Shown: piece after piece, positions 1 to 8,311 of the stretch
Position numbering within the stretch: the stretch's first letter is position 1
Layout: each line of letters starts with the position of its first letter
Origin: an uncultured Halanaerobiales bacterium
GTDB taxonomy: Bacteria; Bacillota; Halanaerobiia; Halanaerobiales; M55B127
Assembly (NCBI GenBank): GCA_913055675.1
Contig: CAJXKY010000022.1
Span: 1 to 39,777, forward strand
DNA length: 39,777 bases
Direction: 5' to 3'
Position numbers and translations under genes: made by a program
Notes under the pieces: model-generated
What the model saw: the letters and a program-made list of their open reading frames with translations, nothing else
What the model was told of the DNA's origin: nothing
The model's database searches: none

Positions 1-882
1 AGAAAGTACTGTCAAATTATCCAAACCATCACTATGTTTTTGGGGGATGGAATCTGTAACAATCACCTCATCAATAGACGAATTATCCAATCTTTCAAGC
101 GCAGGATCGGAAAATAAACCATGACTAGCACATGCAAAAACCTTTTTTGCTCCATTTTCCTTAAGCGCTTCTGCTGCCTGAGTTATTGTGCCACCAGTAT
201 CAATTATATCATCAAATAAAATAACATTTGAGTCTTGGATATTTGACCTACCTATAACATGCATAACTTCAGCTACATTTGCTTTAGGTCTTCTTTTATC
301 AATAATAGACATTGGAATGTTCAACGTTTCGGCAATTGATCTTACTCTTTTAACTGACCCTACATCTGGTGCTACTGCTGTTAAATCACTGAGTTCCTTT
401 TTGCGAAAATAATCTACCATTAATGGGGCTGCATAAAGATTGTCTACAGGGATATCAAAAAAACCCTGAATTTGTGGTGCATGCAAATCAATTGATAATA
501 ATCTTCTGGCACCAGCTGCAGTTAATATATTAGCCATCAATTTGGCTGTAATTGGATCACGAGGTTTAGCTTTTCTATCCTGTCTTGCATACCCATAATA
601 AGGAACTACCGCAGTAATCCTTCTAGCAGAAGCTCTTCGCAATGCATCAACAATTACTAAAAGTTCCATAATATTCTCATTAACTGGTGGGCTTGTAGGT
701 TGAATAATAAAAACATCGGCACCTCTTACAGTTTCATTAATTTCAACTGTTACCTCACCATCTGCAAATCTTTTAGCTCGAGCATCTAATAATTCTGTAC
801 CCAAATATTCACAGATATCCTCGGCTAAAGCTGGATGGGAATTCCCAGCAAATATTTTTAGTTTATCACTATAAGTCGACAT
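1..882 (-). CDS. prs: Ribose-phosphate pyrophosphokinase, C-terminus cut by window edge
   Basis: Makes PRPP from ribose-5-phosphate and ATP for nucleotide, histidine and tryptophan synthesis; cytoplasmic. The frame is open from the ATG at 880-882 to base 1, 294 codons, so about 20 C-terminal residues of a usual 310-320 are missing. The protein begins MSTYSDKLKIFAGNSHPALA. It carries the RYAR-type loop (YYGYARQDRK), the catalytic HAPQIQGFFDIP segment and the PRPP-binding DDIIDTGGT motif. An SD run GGGGG (888-892) lies 5 nt before the start. Only 11 bp separate it from glmU, so the two are co-transcribed, an association common in Bacillota. Confidence 0.96.
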   Translation of the reverse strand, partial: MSTYSDKLKIFAGNSHPALAEDICEYLGTELLDARAKRFADGEVTVEINETVRGADVFIIQPTSPPVNENIMELLVIVDALRRASARRITAVVPYYGYARQDRKAKPRDPITAKLMANILTAAGARRLLSIDLHAPQIQGFFDIPVDNLYAAPLMVDYFRKKELSDLTAVAPDVGSVKRVRSIAETLNIPMSIIDKRRPKANVAEVMHVIGRSNIQDSNVILFDDIIDTGGTITQAAEALKENGAKKVFACASHGLFSDPALERLDNSSIDEVIVTDSIPQKHSDGLDNLTVLS

Positions 883-893
883 ATTATCCCCCT

Positions 894-2252
894 TTAACCA
901 TCTTTGTTTTCAATATATTCACGGGCAGGAACTCCTATTACTGTTGTATCTTCCTCTACATCCCTAGTAACTACAGCACCTGCACCTGTTTTCCCTCTAT
1001 TTTTTATATTTAAAGGGGCAACAAGAGTAGAGTTACTGCCGATAAATACTGAATTACCAATAATAGTTTTATGTTTGTTTTCTCCATCATAATTAGCAAA
1101 TATTGTGCCCGCTCCCACATTTGTTTGAGAACCTATTTCAGCGTCTCCTACATATGCAAGATGTGGTACTTTGGCTTTTTCTTTTATATCAGCTTTTTTA
1201 ATTTCAACATAATCACCAATTTTCACACCATCTGCAATAATGCAACCCGGTCTAATATGAGCAAAAGGGCCGATGTTACATTCATTTTTAATCGTACTTT
1301 CTTTTATTACATTACTATTTTTTATATTATTGTGATCACCAATTTTAGTATTTATAATATGATTATGGGGTTTAATAATATTATGAGAACCAATTTTAGT
1401 TTCCCCTTCAATATAAGTAAAAGGGTATATAATCGTATCTGCACCAATTTCTACATTTTCATCAATATATGTAGTTAGAGGGTCAATTATTGTTACTCCA
1501 TTCATCATATGTTCTTTATTAATTCTTTCTCTAATAGTCTTTTCGGCTTTTGATAAATTAACTCTGTCATTAACTCCGGTTATTTCCTCTTCATCATCAA
1601 TTTGATAAGAAAGAATTTTCCCTTTCTCATCACGAACAGTATCAACAACATCAGTTAAATAATACTCATCCTGTGCATTATCATTATCTAGGTCATCTAA
1701 AGCCTTAATTAAACTATTACTATTTATACACATGATTCCACTATTTATTTCTTTTATCTTTTTTTCTTTAAAAGTAGCATCATCTTCCTCAACTATTTTA
1801 ATGATTTCAGAGTTCTCATTTTTTATTATTCTACCATATCCTGTAGAATTTTTTAAGAGGGTTGTCATAATAGTTAGATTTGCTGACTGGTCATCATGAA
1901 ATTTTCGCATATTCCGCAATGTATTTTCTTTTATTAAAGGGATATCTGCATATAAAATTAAAACATCTCCACTATGATTTTCAATTTCATTCCTGGCCTG
2001 CATAACAGCATGACCAGTGCCTAATTGCTCAGATTGAAGTTCGAAACTAACATCAGCTGTTATGTTTTCCTTAACATCATCAGCCTGATGTCCTACAATA
2101 CAAATCACTTTAGAAGAAATTTTATCAGCAGTATCTATCACATGATTAACCATTTCTTTACCGGCAACTTTATGTAATACTTTATTAGTATCAGATTTCA
2201 TTCGAGTGCCCTTACCAGCGGCTAACACCACTGTCAGTAACTCTGACATCAT
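894..2252 (-). CDS. glmU: Bifunctional UDP-N-acetylglucosamine pyrophosphorylase / glucosamine-1-phosphate N-acetyltransferase
   Basis: Catalyses the last two steps to UDP-GlcNAc, the precursor of peptidoglycan and envelope glycans. The N-terminal uridylyltransferase half (about residues 5-230) has the signature LAAGKGTRM at 10-18. The C-terminal half is a left-handed beta-helix of hexapeptide repeats, with the acetyltransferase-site segments LAYVGDAEIGSQTNVGAGT and NYDG. At 452 residues it is a normal full length. Two adjacent ATG codons are possible (2252 and 2249). The SD GGGGG sits 4 and 7 nt upstream respectively, so 2249 (MSELLTVV) may be the real start. It lies between the exonuclease-like gene and prs in one operon. 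Confidence 0.97.
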   Translation of the reverse strand: MMSELLTVVLAAGKGTRMKSDTNKVLHKVAGKEMVNHVIDTADKISSKVICIVGHQADDVKENITADVSFELQSEQLGTGHAVMQARNEIENHSGDVLILYADIPLIKENTLRNMRKFHDDQSANLTIMTTLLKNSTGYGRIIKNENSEIIKIVEEDDATFKEKKIKEINSGIMCINSNSLIKALDDLDNDNAQDEYYLTDVVDTVRDEKGKILSYQIDDEEEITGVNDRVNLSKAEKTIRERINKEHMMNGVTIIDPLTTYIDENVEIGADTIIYPFTYIEGETKIGSHNIIKPHNHIINTKIGDHNNIKNSNVIKESTIKNECNIGPFAHIRPGCIIADGVKIGDYVEIKKADIKEKAKVPHLAYVGDAEIGSQTNVGAGTIFANYDGENKHKTIIGNSVFIGSNSTLVAPLNIKNRGKTGAGAVVTRDVEEDTTVIGVPAREYIENKDG

Positions 2253-2261
2253 AAATCCCCC

Positions 2262-3092
2262 TTACAGGTTAATTGAATCGGTTTTTAACAATTTTCTATT
2301 CTCATCTTTAATTACATTATTAATTTCAAAATTGAAATTCAATTCCGGCATTTCATCATTTATAATAAAATGTCTTATTAAAATAGGATAAATTGTATCT
2401 TTCATACCATATTCCATCAATAGACTTAAATCATCATAAGCAGTAAACAAATCTACTACATCAAGTTTAAATAAATTAGTAACAACTTTATTTAATCCTG
2501 AGCTACCTACAATGTTAGAAAGATTACTCCACTGCATTAGATTCATCGTATCATCATAATAATAAAGTTCAGGAATATCCCTCATATAAGCATTCTCTAA
2601 AATACTAATATCAGAGTTGAAATTGTGACCTACTAATACTTCGGGGTTATGTTTATTAATAACTGACCTTAAATAATTAATACCTTCCTTTATACTAACG
2701 GAAGGAGCCAACTTATCATTAGTAAATATAAAGCCATTATCAACAATTTTAAGATCTTCCATAACGCTATATTGAATACAGTCTAATTCACTTTTTAAAT
2801 ATTCAGTATCAATTCCCATTATTTTAGACGCGCTAGGCTTTTTACTCCACCTTTGGTCTGGTTTGAATGTAACCATCTCATTAAATACATCATCGATGTT
2901 ATCCAATTTAGATATAATTTCTGAATTTGAATCTTTAATACCAATAGTGTTTGCAATTTCATTCAGCCTTGCATTTTTAAATCTTTTTTCAGTAGGATAT
3001 CTCCTTAATAACTTTTTTATCCTATTCCCATGACCTAATATTAAAGCAAGTTTAAATTTATACAAATCTTTATCACTAACATACGGAGTCAT
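2262..3092 (-). CDS. Putative DEDDy-type 3'-5' exonuclease-like protein
   Basis: A 276-residue protein without signal or membrane segments. Three motifs fit the DEDD exonuclease superfamily: ExoI IDTEY (D95, E97), ExoII VGHNFNSD (H156, N157, D161) and ExoIII YGMKD (Y228 and D232, the YxxxD spacing of the DEDDy subgroup). The first 90 residues are basic and of unknown fold. The likely role is 3'-5' trimming of DNA or RNA, but the substrate cannot be read from the sequence. It is the first gene of the glmU-prs operon, 9 bp before glmU, behind a consensus promoter. The start is supported by GAGGT 8 nt upstream. Bacillota more often carry purR or spoVG here, so the placement is unusual. Confidence 0.7.
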   Translation of the reverse strand: MTPYVSDKDLYKFKLALILGHGNRIKKLLRRYPTEKRFKNARLNEIANTIGIKDSNSEIISKLDNIDDVFNEMVTFKPDQRWSKKPSASKIMGIDTEYLKSELDCIQYSVMEDLKIVDNGFIFTNDKLAPSVSIKEGINYLRSVINKHNPEVLVGHNFNSDISILENAYMRDIPELYYYDDTMNLMQWSNLSNIVGSSGLNKVVTNLFKLDVVDLFTAYDDLSLLMEYGMKDTIYPILIRHFIINDEMPELNFNFEINNVIKDENRKLLKTDSINL

Positions 3093-3138
3093 TAATATAC
3101 CTCAAATCTAATTTAAATTGCCATGATTAACCGTAAGA

Positions 3139-3167
3139 AGTATAACAGAATAACTTAATTTTGTCAA
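3139..3167 (-). promoter_or_regulatory. Sigma-A promoter of the exonuclease-glmU-prs operon
   Basis: Read on the minus strand: TTGACA (3162-3167), a 17-bp spacer, then TATACT (3139-3144). This is a near-perfect housekeeping promoter about 45 bp upstream of the first start codon. Confidence 0.85.
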
Positions 3168-3214
3168 GACTTTGCACCTTATCACATACTAAGAACAACA
3201 AACATTTTCCCTTG

Positions 3215-3733
3215 TTATTTTAACAAGTTATTTATCTGCCTGGATAAGGGTAATGCGACTAAACCTCCAATAATCATCTGAGCATAATCGATTCCTATTT
3301 CTGGAATAACAGCAGGCCAACTTATTAAAAATCCTTTAGTTATTGCATAACCAATAACCATAATATTACCACCTACAACTATAGCTAATATATTGCTCTT
3401 TAAATCTCCTTCTTTCGCAATCTTACCAACAAAGAAACCTTCTAAACCTTTAATGATTAAAGTAAAAGGGGCCCACAATGAATATCCTAAAAATATATCC
3501 ATAAGAGCAGATCCTACTCCCCCAGCAATACCTCCTGCTTTACTACCAAATATCAGAGCAACAATGTAAATAGCCACTTCCCCTAAATTAAAATATGAAG
3601 AGCTTGGCCCAGGAATATGTAAATAAGTTCCAACAGCTACAAAAGCTGTGAACATCGCTAAAAATGATATGAGGCGAGTAGTAAGATTATTAAAAGAAAG
3701 ATTTCTAATTTGATTTTTGATATCAACTCTCAT
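3215..3733 (-). CDS. ECF transporter S component (substrate-binding membrane subunit)
   Basis: A 172-residue hydrophobic protein with about five to six membrane segments. It resembles the ECF S-component family PF07155 (the HmpT / ECF-riboflavin-like group): an N-terminal helix AMFTAFVAVGTYLHIPGP, then NLGEVAIYIVALIFGSKAGG and a central SALMDIFLGYSLWAPFTLI. Such subunits capture a vitamin or related small molecule and dock with a shared energising module encoded elsewhere. The ligand cannot be assigned. The start is the ATG at 3731-3733, preceded at 7 nt by GGGGGG (3741-3746). A GTG at 3751 is open but would place the SD inside the gene. It lies 18 bp downstream of glnA and is probably co-transcribed. 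Confidence 0.8.
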   Translation of the reverse strand: MRVDIKNQIRNLSFNNLTTRLISFLAMFTAFVAVGTYLHIPGPSSSYFNLGEVAIYIVALIFGSKAGGIAGGVGSALMDIFLGYSLWAPFTLIIKGLEGFFVGKIAKEGDLKSNILAIVVGGNIMVIGYAITKGFLISWPAVIPEIGIDYAQMIIGGLVALPLSRQINNLLK

Positions 3734-3751
3734 AATGCAACCCCCCAACAC

Positions 3752-5083
3752 TTAATATTTCATAAGATACTGATCAAGTTCCCAATCATGAACCCTTGTG
3801 TTGTATTCATGCCATTCTACTTCTTTGGCAACTACAAAGTGCTCATAAATATGTTGCCCTAAAGTGTTTTTGATTATTTCATCATTATTTAAAAAATCAA
3901 CTGCTTTCATAATATCGCCTGGTAAACTTTCAATACCTCTTTTATTTCTTTCAATTGCATTCATATCAAAGATATTATCGGTTGTTTGTTCCCCAGGATC
4001 TATTTCATTTTTTATTCCTTCCAAACCAGCTTTTAAGGTAACCGCCATAGCTAAATAAGGATTAGCTGCTGGATCGGGGTTTCTCAATTCTAATCTAGTA
4101 CCATCTTTCCTAGCCGAAGGTACTCTTACTAAAGCACTTCTGTTTTGAGTTGACCAAGTTATATATACTGGTGCTTCATATCCTGGTAATAATCTTTTAT
4201 ATGAATTAATAATAGGATTTGTAATTGCAGCAAATGCCTTTGAGTGTTTTAGTAGACCTCCTATATAATGATAAGCTATTTCACTTAACTGTAGTTCATC
4301 ATCTGGATCGTAAAACGCATTTTCCCCATTTTTATATAGTGACTGATGAACATGCATACCAGAACCATTTTCTCCAAAAATAGGTTTGGGCATAAAAGTC
4401 GCATGAAGATCATGTTCCATTGCAATTCGCTTTGTAACAAACTTAAAAGTGGCTATATTATCAGCAGTTTTCAAAACTGGAGTATATTTAAAGTCAATTT
4501 CATGTTGGCCGGGTGCAACTTCATGGTGGGAAGCCTCAACCTCAAAATCCATTTCCTCTAAAGCCAACACAATATCTCGTCTTGCCTTTTCCCCTAAGTC
4601 AACAGGTGAAAGATCAAAATATCCTCCATTATCATTAGTAATTGTTGTGGGATTGCCTTCCTGGTCTTTTTCAAATAGAAAGAATTCTGGTTCAGGTCCA
4701 GCACACATTTCATAACCCATTTCTTCTGCTTCTTTTATAACTTTCTTCAATGTGTTGCGGGGACAACCTATAAATGGTTCACCATCCGGGGTATAAACAT
4801 CACACATCAATCTTGCAATTGCACCTTCTTGTTTATGCCACGGGAATATTGCGAAAGTATCATAATCAGGTTTTAAATACATATCAGATTCATGAATCCT
4901 TGTGAAACCTTCAATTGAAGAACCATCAAACATGATTTTCCCTTCAAGCGCTGCTTCTAGTTGGTCAATTGTAATAGCAACATTTTTGATTATTCCTAAA
5001 ATGTCTACAAACTGAAGTCGCACAAATTTTACATTTAATTCTTCAGCTTTTTTTAATACATCTCTTTTACTCATTTTACTCAT
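3752..5083 (-). CDS. glnA: Glutamine synthetase, type I
   Basis: Joins ammonia to glutamate using ATP, giving glutamine; a cytoplasmic dodecamer. The 443-residue length matches the Bacillota GSI-alpha type, which is feedback-regulated and lacks the adenylylation loop. The beta-grasp domain (about 15-100) includes MFDGSSIEGF. The catalytic domain carries the glutamate-binding and ATP segments GPEPEFFLFE, NGSGMHVHQSL, NRSALVRVP and the arginine-rich RLELRNPDPAANPYLA. Two starts, MSKMSK (5083) and MSKRD (5074), are possible behind AAAGGAG. The neighbours are an ECF S component downstream and its own promoter upstream. I see no clear GlnR operator. Confidence 0.97.
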   Translation of the reverse strand: MSKMSKRDVLKKAEELNVKFVRLQFVDILGIIKNVAITIDQLEAALEGKIMFDGSSIEGFTRIHESDMYLKPDYDTFAIFPWHKQEGAIARLMCDVYTPDGEPFIGCPRNTLKKVIKEAEEMGYEMCAGPEPEFFLFEKDQEGNPTTITNDNGGYFDLSPVDLGEKARRDIVLALEEMDFEVEASHHEVAPGQHEIDFKYTPVLKTADNIATFKFVTKRIAMEHDLHATFMPKPIFGENGSGMHVHQSLYKNGENAFYDPDDELQLSEIAYHYIGGLLKHSKAFAAITNPIINSYKRLLPGYEAPVYITWSTQNRSALVRVPSARKDGTRLELRNPDPAANPYLAMAVTLKAGLEGIKNEIDPGEQTTDNIFDMNAIERNKRGIESLPGDIMKAVDFLNNDEIIKNTLGQHIYEHFVVAKEVEWHEYNTRVHDWELDQYLMKY

Positions 5084-5134
5084 TAACTACTCACTACTCC
5101 TTTATATAAATTTTTATAAAATAATTATGTGTCT

Positions 5135-5162
5135 ATTATAACAAGTTAAAACCAAATATCAA
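5135..5162 (-). promoter_or_regulatory. Promoter of glnA
   Basis: Minus-strand TTGATA (5157-5162), 16-bp spacer, TATAAT (5135-5140), about 50 bp before the glnA start. Confidence 0.65.
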
Positions 5163-5171
5163 CTGTTTAGT

Positions 5172-5927
5172 TTAAGTTTTTAAATATTTTTCTCTCATCA
5201 TCTTTAAATCGCTCGGTTTATCTACATCAAATCCTATTTCAGGATACTCTAATATAAGTGCTTTACAATCATGACCAATAATTTCAGAAATTCTATCTTC
5301 TACTGCTGAAATAGATAACCTCCTAAAAATAAATTTGATAATAAATTTAAATCCCAACATTTTACTCATTTTTAAAGGCTTCTTCCTGAGAGAAAGAATT
5401 TTATTATACCAATCAAGTGGACCTTGAATTATATTGGGACTTACCAAAACTAGGTTCCCACCTGTAAAAATCCCTTCATTAAGGTGGACATATGTCCTTT
5501 CAACTTCTGGATATCTTTTTAAATTAACCTCTCTAGATATCACAGGATAAAATAAATCATATCTCTTTTCTTTTTTACATCTATGTAAAAATTCTTTAAT
5601 AATCTCCGGAGTTACTAATGGAATATCAGAAGTTATTATTAATATATGGTTTTGGTTATTAAGGGCTTCAATCCCACGCTTAATATTATTTATCATTCGC
5701 CCCTCTGGAATTATAATATTATAATCACCTTTCGAAATATCATTTATCTTTTCTGGTCCTACAATAACAATATTATTTATCTCCTCAACCTTTTTAACAG
5801 CATCAATTACATGCTCTACCATAGGTTTACCAGCAATTTCAATTAATGACTCATATTGCTTGTCCGAGATATTTTTTAAAGCCCCATCATTTTTGCCGCC
5901 AGCCACTACCAACGCGTCAAAATTCAT
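5172..5927 (-). CDS. MobA-like NTP transferase domain protein
   Basis: A 251-residue cytoplasmic protein of the GT-A nucleotidyltransferase fold. It has an N-terminal VVAGGKNDG, a degenerate form of the LAGGxSxRMG nucleotide loop, and then EIAGKPMVEHVIDAV. SDIPLV supplies the metal-binding Asp region and GFDVDKPSDL matches the family's C-terminal segment. It transfers a nucleotide to an unknown acceptor. Candidates by family include molybdopterin, sugar phosphates and isoprenoid precursors, and none can be chosen. The start is the ATG at 5925-5927 with GGGGGAGG 5 nt upstream; an upstream in-frame codon (5942) would include the SD. It follows ispE by 39 bp and is probably co-transcribed with it. 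Confidence 0.75.
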   Translation of the reverse strand: MNFDALVVAGGKNDGALKNISDKQYESLIEIAGKPMVEHVIDAVKKVEEINNIVIVGPEKINDISKGDYNIIIPEGRMINNIKRGIEALNNQNHILIITSDIPLVTPEIIKEFLHRCKKEKRYDLFYPVISREVNLKRYPEVERTYVHLNEGIFTGGNLVLVSPNIIQGPLDWYNKILSLRKKPLKMSKMLGFKFIIKFIFRRLSISAVEDRISEIIGHDCKALILEYPEIGFDVDKPSDLKMMREKYLKT

Positions 5928-5966
5928 TTCGGCCTCCCCCATTTCACTTATCCTGTCTTATATTTG

Positions 5967-6824
5967 TCAGATAGTTTCAGTGAGTATAATAAAGTCTTGG
6001 TCCCTTTGCCAATTTTTAACTAACTGTTTTGCAGCTTCTTCTCTATTTTTGCAAACTAACGAAAATACTGCCGGCCCACTACCAGTCATTAGCGTAAATT
6101 CAAAACCTTTATCCCGTAAAATGTTTTCTATTTCTCCAACTTCTTTAATTACATTTCTGGTAACAGGTTCTAATACATTCGCCCAACCATCTTTAATATT
6201 TAATCTTTTTTTCTTTTTTATATTTTTTAACAATTTCTTTACAGGTACTTCTATATTTTGATCCAAATCATCATACATTTCATATATCTTTTTAGTACTC
6301 ACCATTACTGGAGGTTTAACTAATATAACTTTATATTTTTTTAATGCGGTTAGATATTCAAGTTTATCTCCTCTTCCGGTTGCATAAGCTGTTCCCGGAT
6401 TTAAACAAAAAGGAACATCACTCCCAACCTTTAGAGCTATATCATGAATTGTATGGTCTTCTAAATCTAAATTAAATAAATTATTCATTCCCTTTATTAC
6501 TGCTGCAGCATCTGTACTCCCACCTGCTAACCCAGCTGCTACAGGAATCTTTTTATCAATAAATATATTTACACCTCTTGAAAAATCAGACTCCTCAATA
6601 ATCTTTTCCGCAGCTTTATATGCTAAATTATCAGATCCAATGGGAATTTCATTACTGTTAGTATCTATATTAATTCCTTTTTTCCGTGGTGTAATTATTA
6701 TATTATCATGAAGCTCGATAGATTGCATTACCATTTCGAGTTCATGATATTCATCATTTCTTAAACCTGTTATATTTAAAAACAAATTAATTTTTGCATG
6801 AGCCTTTATACTTAATTGGTTCAT
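5967..6824 (-). CDS. ispE: 4-diphosphocytidyl-2-C-methyl-D-erythritol kinase
   Basis: Phosphorylates CDP-methylerythritol in the MEP route to isoprenoids. The 285-residue GHMP kinase has its N-terminal substrate motif KAHAKINLFLNI, the ATP loop PVAAGLAGGSTDAAAV and a C-terminal LMTGSGPAVFSLV. These are all hallmark segments, and the length is normal. The SD is weak (GGTGGTG). In Bacillus this gene also lies near veg and ksgA; here the two groups are 20 kb apart. Its promoter contains a palindrome that may be an operator. Confidence 0.95.
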   Translation of the reverse strand: MNQLSIKAHAKINLFLNITGLRNDEYHELEMVMQSIELHDNIIITPRKKGINIDTNSNEIPIGSDNLAYKAAEKIIEESDFSRGVNIFIDKKIPVAAGLAGGSTDAAAVIKGMNNLFNLDLEDHTIHDIALKVGSDVPFCLNPGTAYATGRGDKLEYLTALKKYKVILVKPPVMVSTKKIYEMYDDLDQNIEVPVKKLLKNIKKKKRLNIKDGWANVLEPVTRNVIKEVGEIENILRDKGFEFTLMTGSGPAVFSLVCKNREEAAKQLVKNWQRDQDFIILTETI

Positions 6825-6859
6825 TTAAACACCACCAAATTATAATCATTGCCATCACT

Positions 6860-6888
6860 ATTATAACACCTGTAATTAAGAATTACAA
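6860..6888 (-). promoter_or_regulatory. Promoter of ispE with overlapping palindrome
   Basis: Minus-strand TTGTAA (6883-6888), 17-bp spacer, TATAAT (6860-6865). A perfect inverted repeat TGTAATT-CTT-AATTACA (6871-6887) covers most of the -35 element and the spacer, the position of a repressor operator. Its protein is unknown. Confidence 0.6.
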
Positions 6889-6898
6889 TTTATAACTA

Positions 6899-8182
6899 CT
6901 AGGAGATTTCTTCTAAAAATGTTAAATATTCCTCTTTATTCTGAAATGGAGTCTTTAACTTTTTTAGTCGCTTTTTTGGCCCTAATAAAATATCAATTAT
7001 AGTTTTTGTAAGGACTTTTGCAGGAGTAATAACTGCTTTATCATAATCAGTAGTTTTAAAGTTATTGCTATGTAGTCGTCCTTTCACACCTGAAAAAAAC
7101 GGGTGTAAAACTGGAATCATATGAGATAGGTCTCCAGAATCAAAAAAACCTTCTAAAGTAATATTTTTAATCATTTTTTCTTTTGATATTATACCATCTA
7201 AATTATCAATAAGTATATCCATTAATCCTTCATAGTTTATTAAAGGAAGATATCCAGGGGTATCATTAATTTCTGCTCGAACCTCAATCGATTGTATTGC
7301 TTCTTTTATTCGCCTGTTAACTATTTTATTAACTGACATTAACTCCTTAACTGTATTTCCTTTTACATATGTTTCCATAATTACAGAGCACGATTTTTTT
7401 AATAATTCTTCATTATTTAAATATATTCTAGTGTTTTTTTTATCAACAATAGAACCCCGGTTAGTACTTAAACCATTGATAGCTAATACTGCAGCATCTA
7501 AAGCATTAATCTCTTGTTCAAATATTTTTTCACTTAGATTTTCATCACCTATAAATCTAACCTTTTTTCTAATAAAGCCTTCACTTTGGGGTCCAATAAT
7601 AATATCTTTCATCTCACCTAAATCCATAGAATGAGGTATAATTGCCAAATCAATATCATCAAAATAACCTCGTCTAATCAGTTCTTGCTTACCACCAAAA
7701 TATTTAATTTTACCTTGTTCTCTTAATTTCTCTTTATACTCCAATTCAATATACTCTTCAGCCGGAACAGCAAGAAAGTCTATTGAACCATTGAGTTTCG
7801 TTATCAAATTAGTTTTAACTAATGCATATGCTACTCCAAGCATAATTCCTATTTGATTATTATGTCCACAGGCATGAATAGCTCCCGTTTCACTATCAGC
7901 ATCAGGATGTTCTTTACATTTTACTGCATCTAATTCTCCTAAAATAGCTAAATGAGGATTTTCACTATTACCTTTTGCTTGAGCTTTAATTCCCGTTATA
8001 GATATTTTGTTTTGAGTTTCCAGATTTAATTTTGCAAATTCTTTTTTAATAACTTCTGTCGTTTTATTTTCTTTATATCCTGTTTCAGGATTATCATATA
8101 TCTTTTTTACTATTTTAAGAATATCATCACTATATTCATCTATTTTAGTACACGCCTCTTTTTTTAATTTTTTTCTATTCAT
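6899..8182 (-). CDS. M20 family amidohydrolase / peptidase
   Basis: A 427-residue cytoplasmic zinc hydrolase of the M20D (aminoacylase / AbgB-like) type, acting on an N-acyl or peptide bond. Visible landmarks are ILGELDAVKC, the metal motif GAIHACGHNNQIG with its Cys-Gly-His, VPAEEYIE with the paired glutamates of the active site, and a C-terminal segment including FFSGVKGRLHSNNF. The substrate is not predictable. The ATG at 8180-8182 is chosen because GAGGAG (8191-8196) lies 8 nt upstream; an upstream TTG at 8188 would be too close to it. It stands between the kbl terminator and the ispE promoter, apparently monocistronic. Confidence 0.85.
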   Translation of the reverse strand: MNRKKLKKEACTKIDEYSDDILKIVKKIYDNPETGYKENKTTEVIKKEFAKLNLETQNKISITGIKAQAKGNSENPHLAILGELDAVKCKEHPDADSETGAIHACGHNNQIGIMLGVAYALVKTNLITKLNGSIDFLAVPAEEYIELEYKEKLREQGKIKYFGGKQELIRRGYFDDIDLAIIPHSMDLGEMKDIIIGPQSEGFIRKKVRFIGDENLSEKIFEQEINALDAAVLAINGLSTNRGSIVDKKNTRIYLNNEELLKKSCSVIMETYVKGNTVKELMSVNKIVNRRIKEAIQSIEVRAEINDTPGYLPLINYEGLMDILIDNLDGIISKEKMIKNITLEGFFDSGDLSHMIPVLHPFFSGVKGRLHSNNFKTTDYDKAVITPAKVLTKTIIDILLGPKKRLKKLKTPFQNKEEYLTFLEEIS

Positions 8183-8243
8183 CAGCAATGCTCCTCAAAA
8201 TTATTATTAAATGATTTTTATTTAATCTGGTTATTTTATAAAT

Positions 8244-8278
8244 AAAAGAGCACAGGAGAATTTTTATAACCTGTGCTT
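8244..8278 (-). terminator. Rho-independent terminator of the tdh-kbl operon
   Basis: On the minus strand an 8-bp stem AGCACAGG/CCTGTGCT (arms at 8249-8256 and 8270-8277) with a 13-nt loop is followed by CTTTTATTT. It lies about 35 bp after the kbl stop. Confidence 0.8.
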
Positions 8279-8311
8279 AAAGACATATTATTTATTTAAT
8301 ATATTTATAAT

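Noticed and set aside
1071..1478. Plus-strand frame of 135 codons inside glmU
   Set aside because: Low-complexity product rich in Phe, Ile and Tyr, antisense to a certain gene; no SD.
4346..4715. Plus-strand frames opposite glnA
   Set aside because: Antisense shadows of a conserved enzyme, with no independent motif.
5084..5171. GlnR-type operator at the glnA promoter
   Set aside because: The TGTTA half is present near the -10, but the required TNACA half at 7 bp is not.
5860..6261. Plus-strand 133-codon frame across ispE and the MobA-like gene
   Set aside because: Antisense to two real genes and across their boundary; composition is that of a reverse complement.
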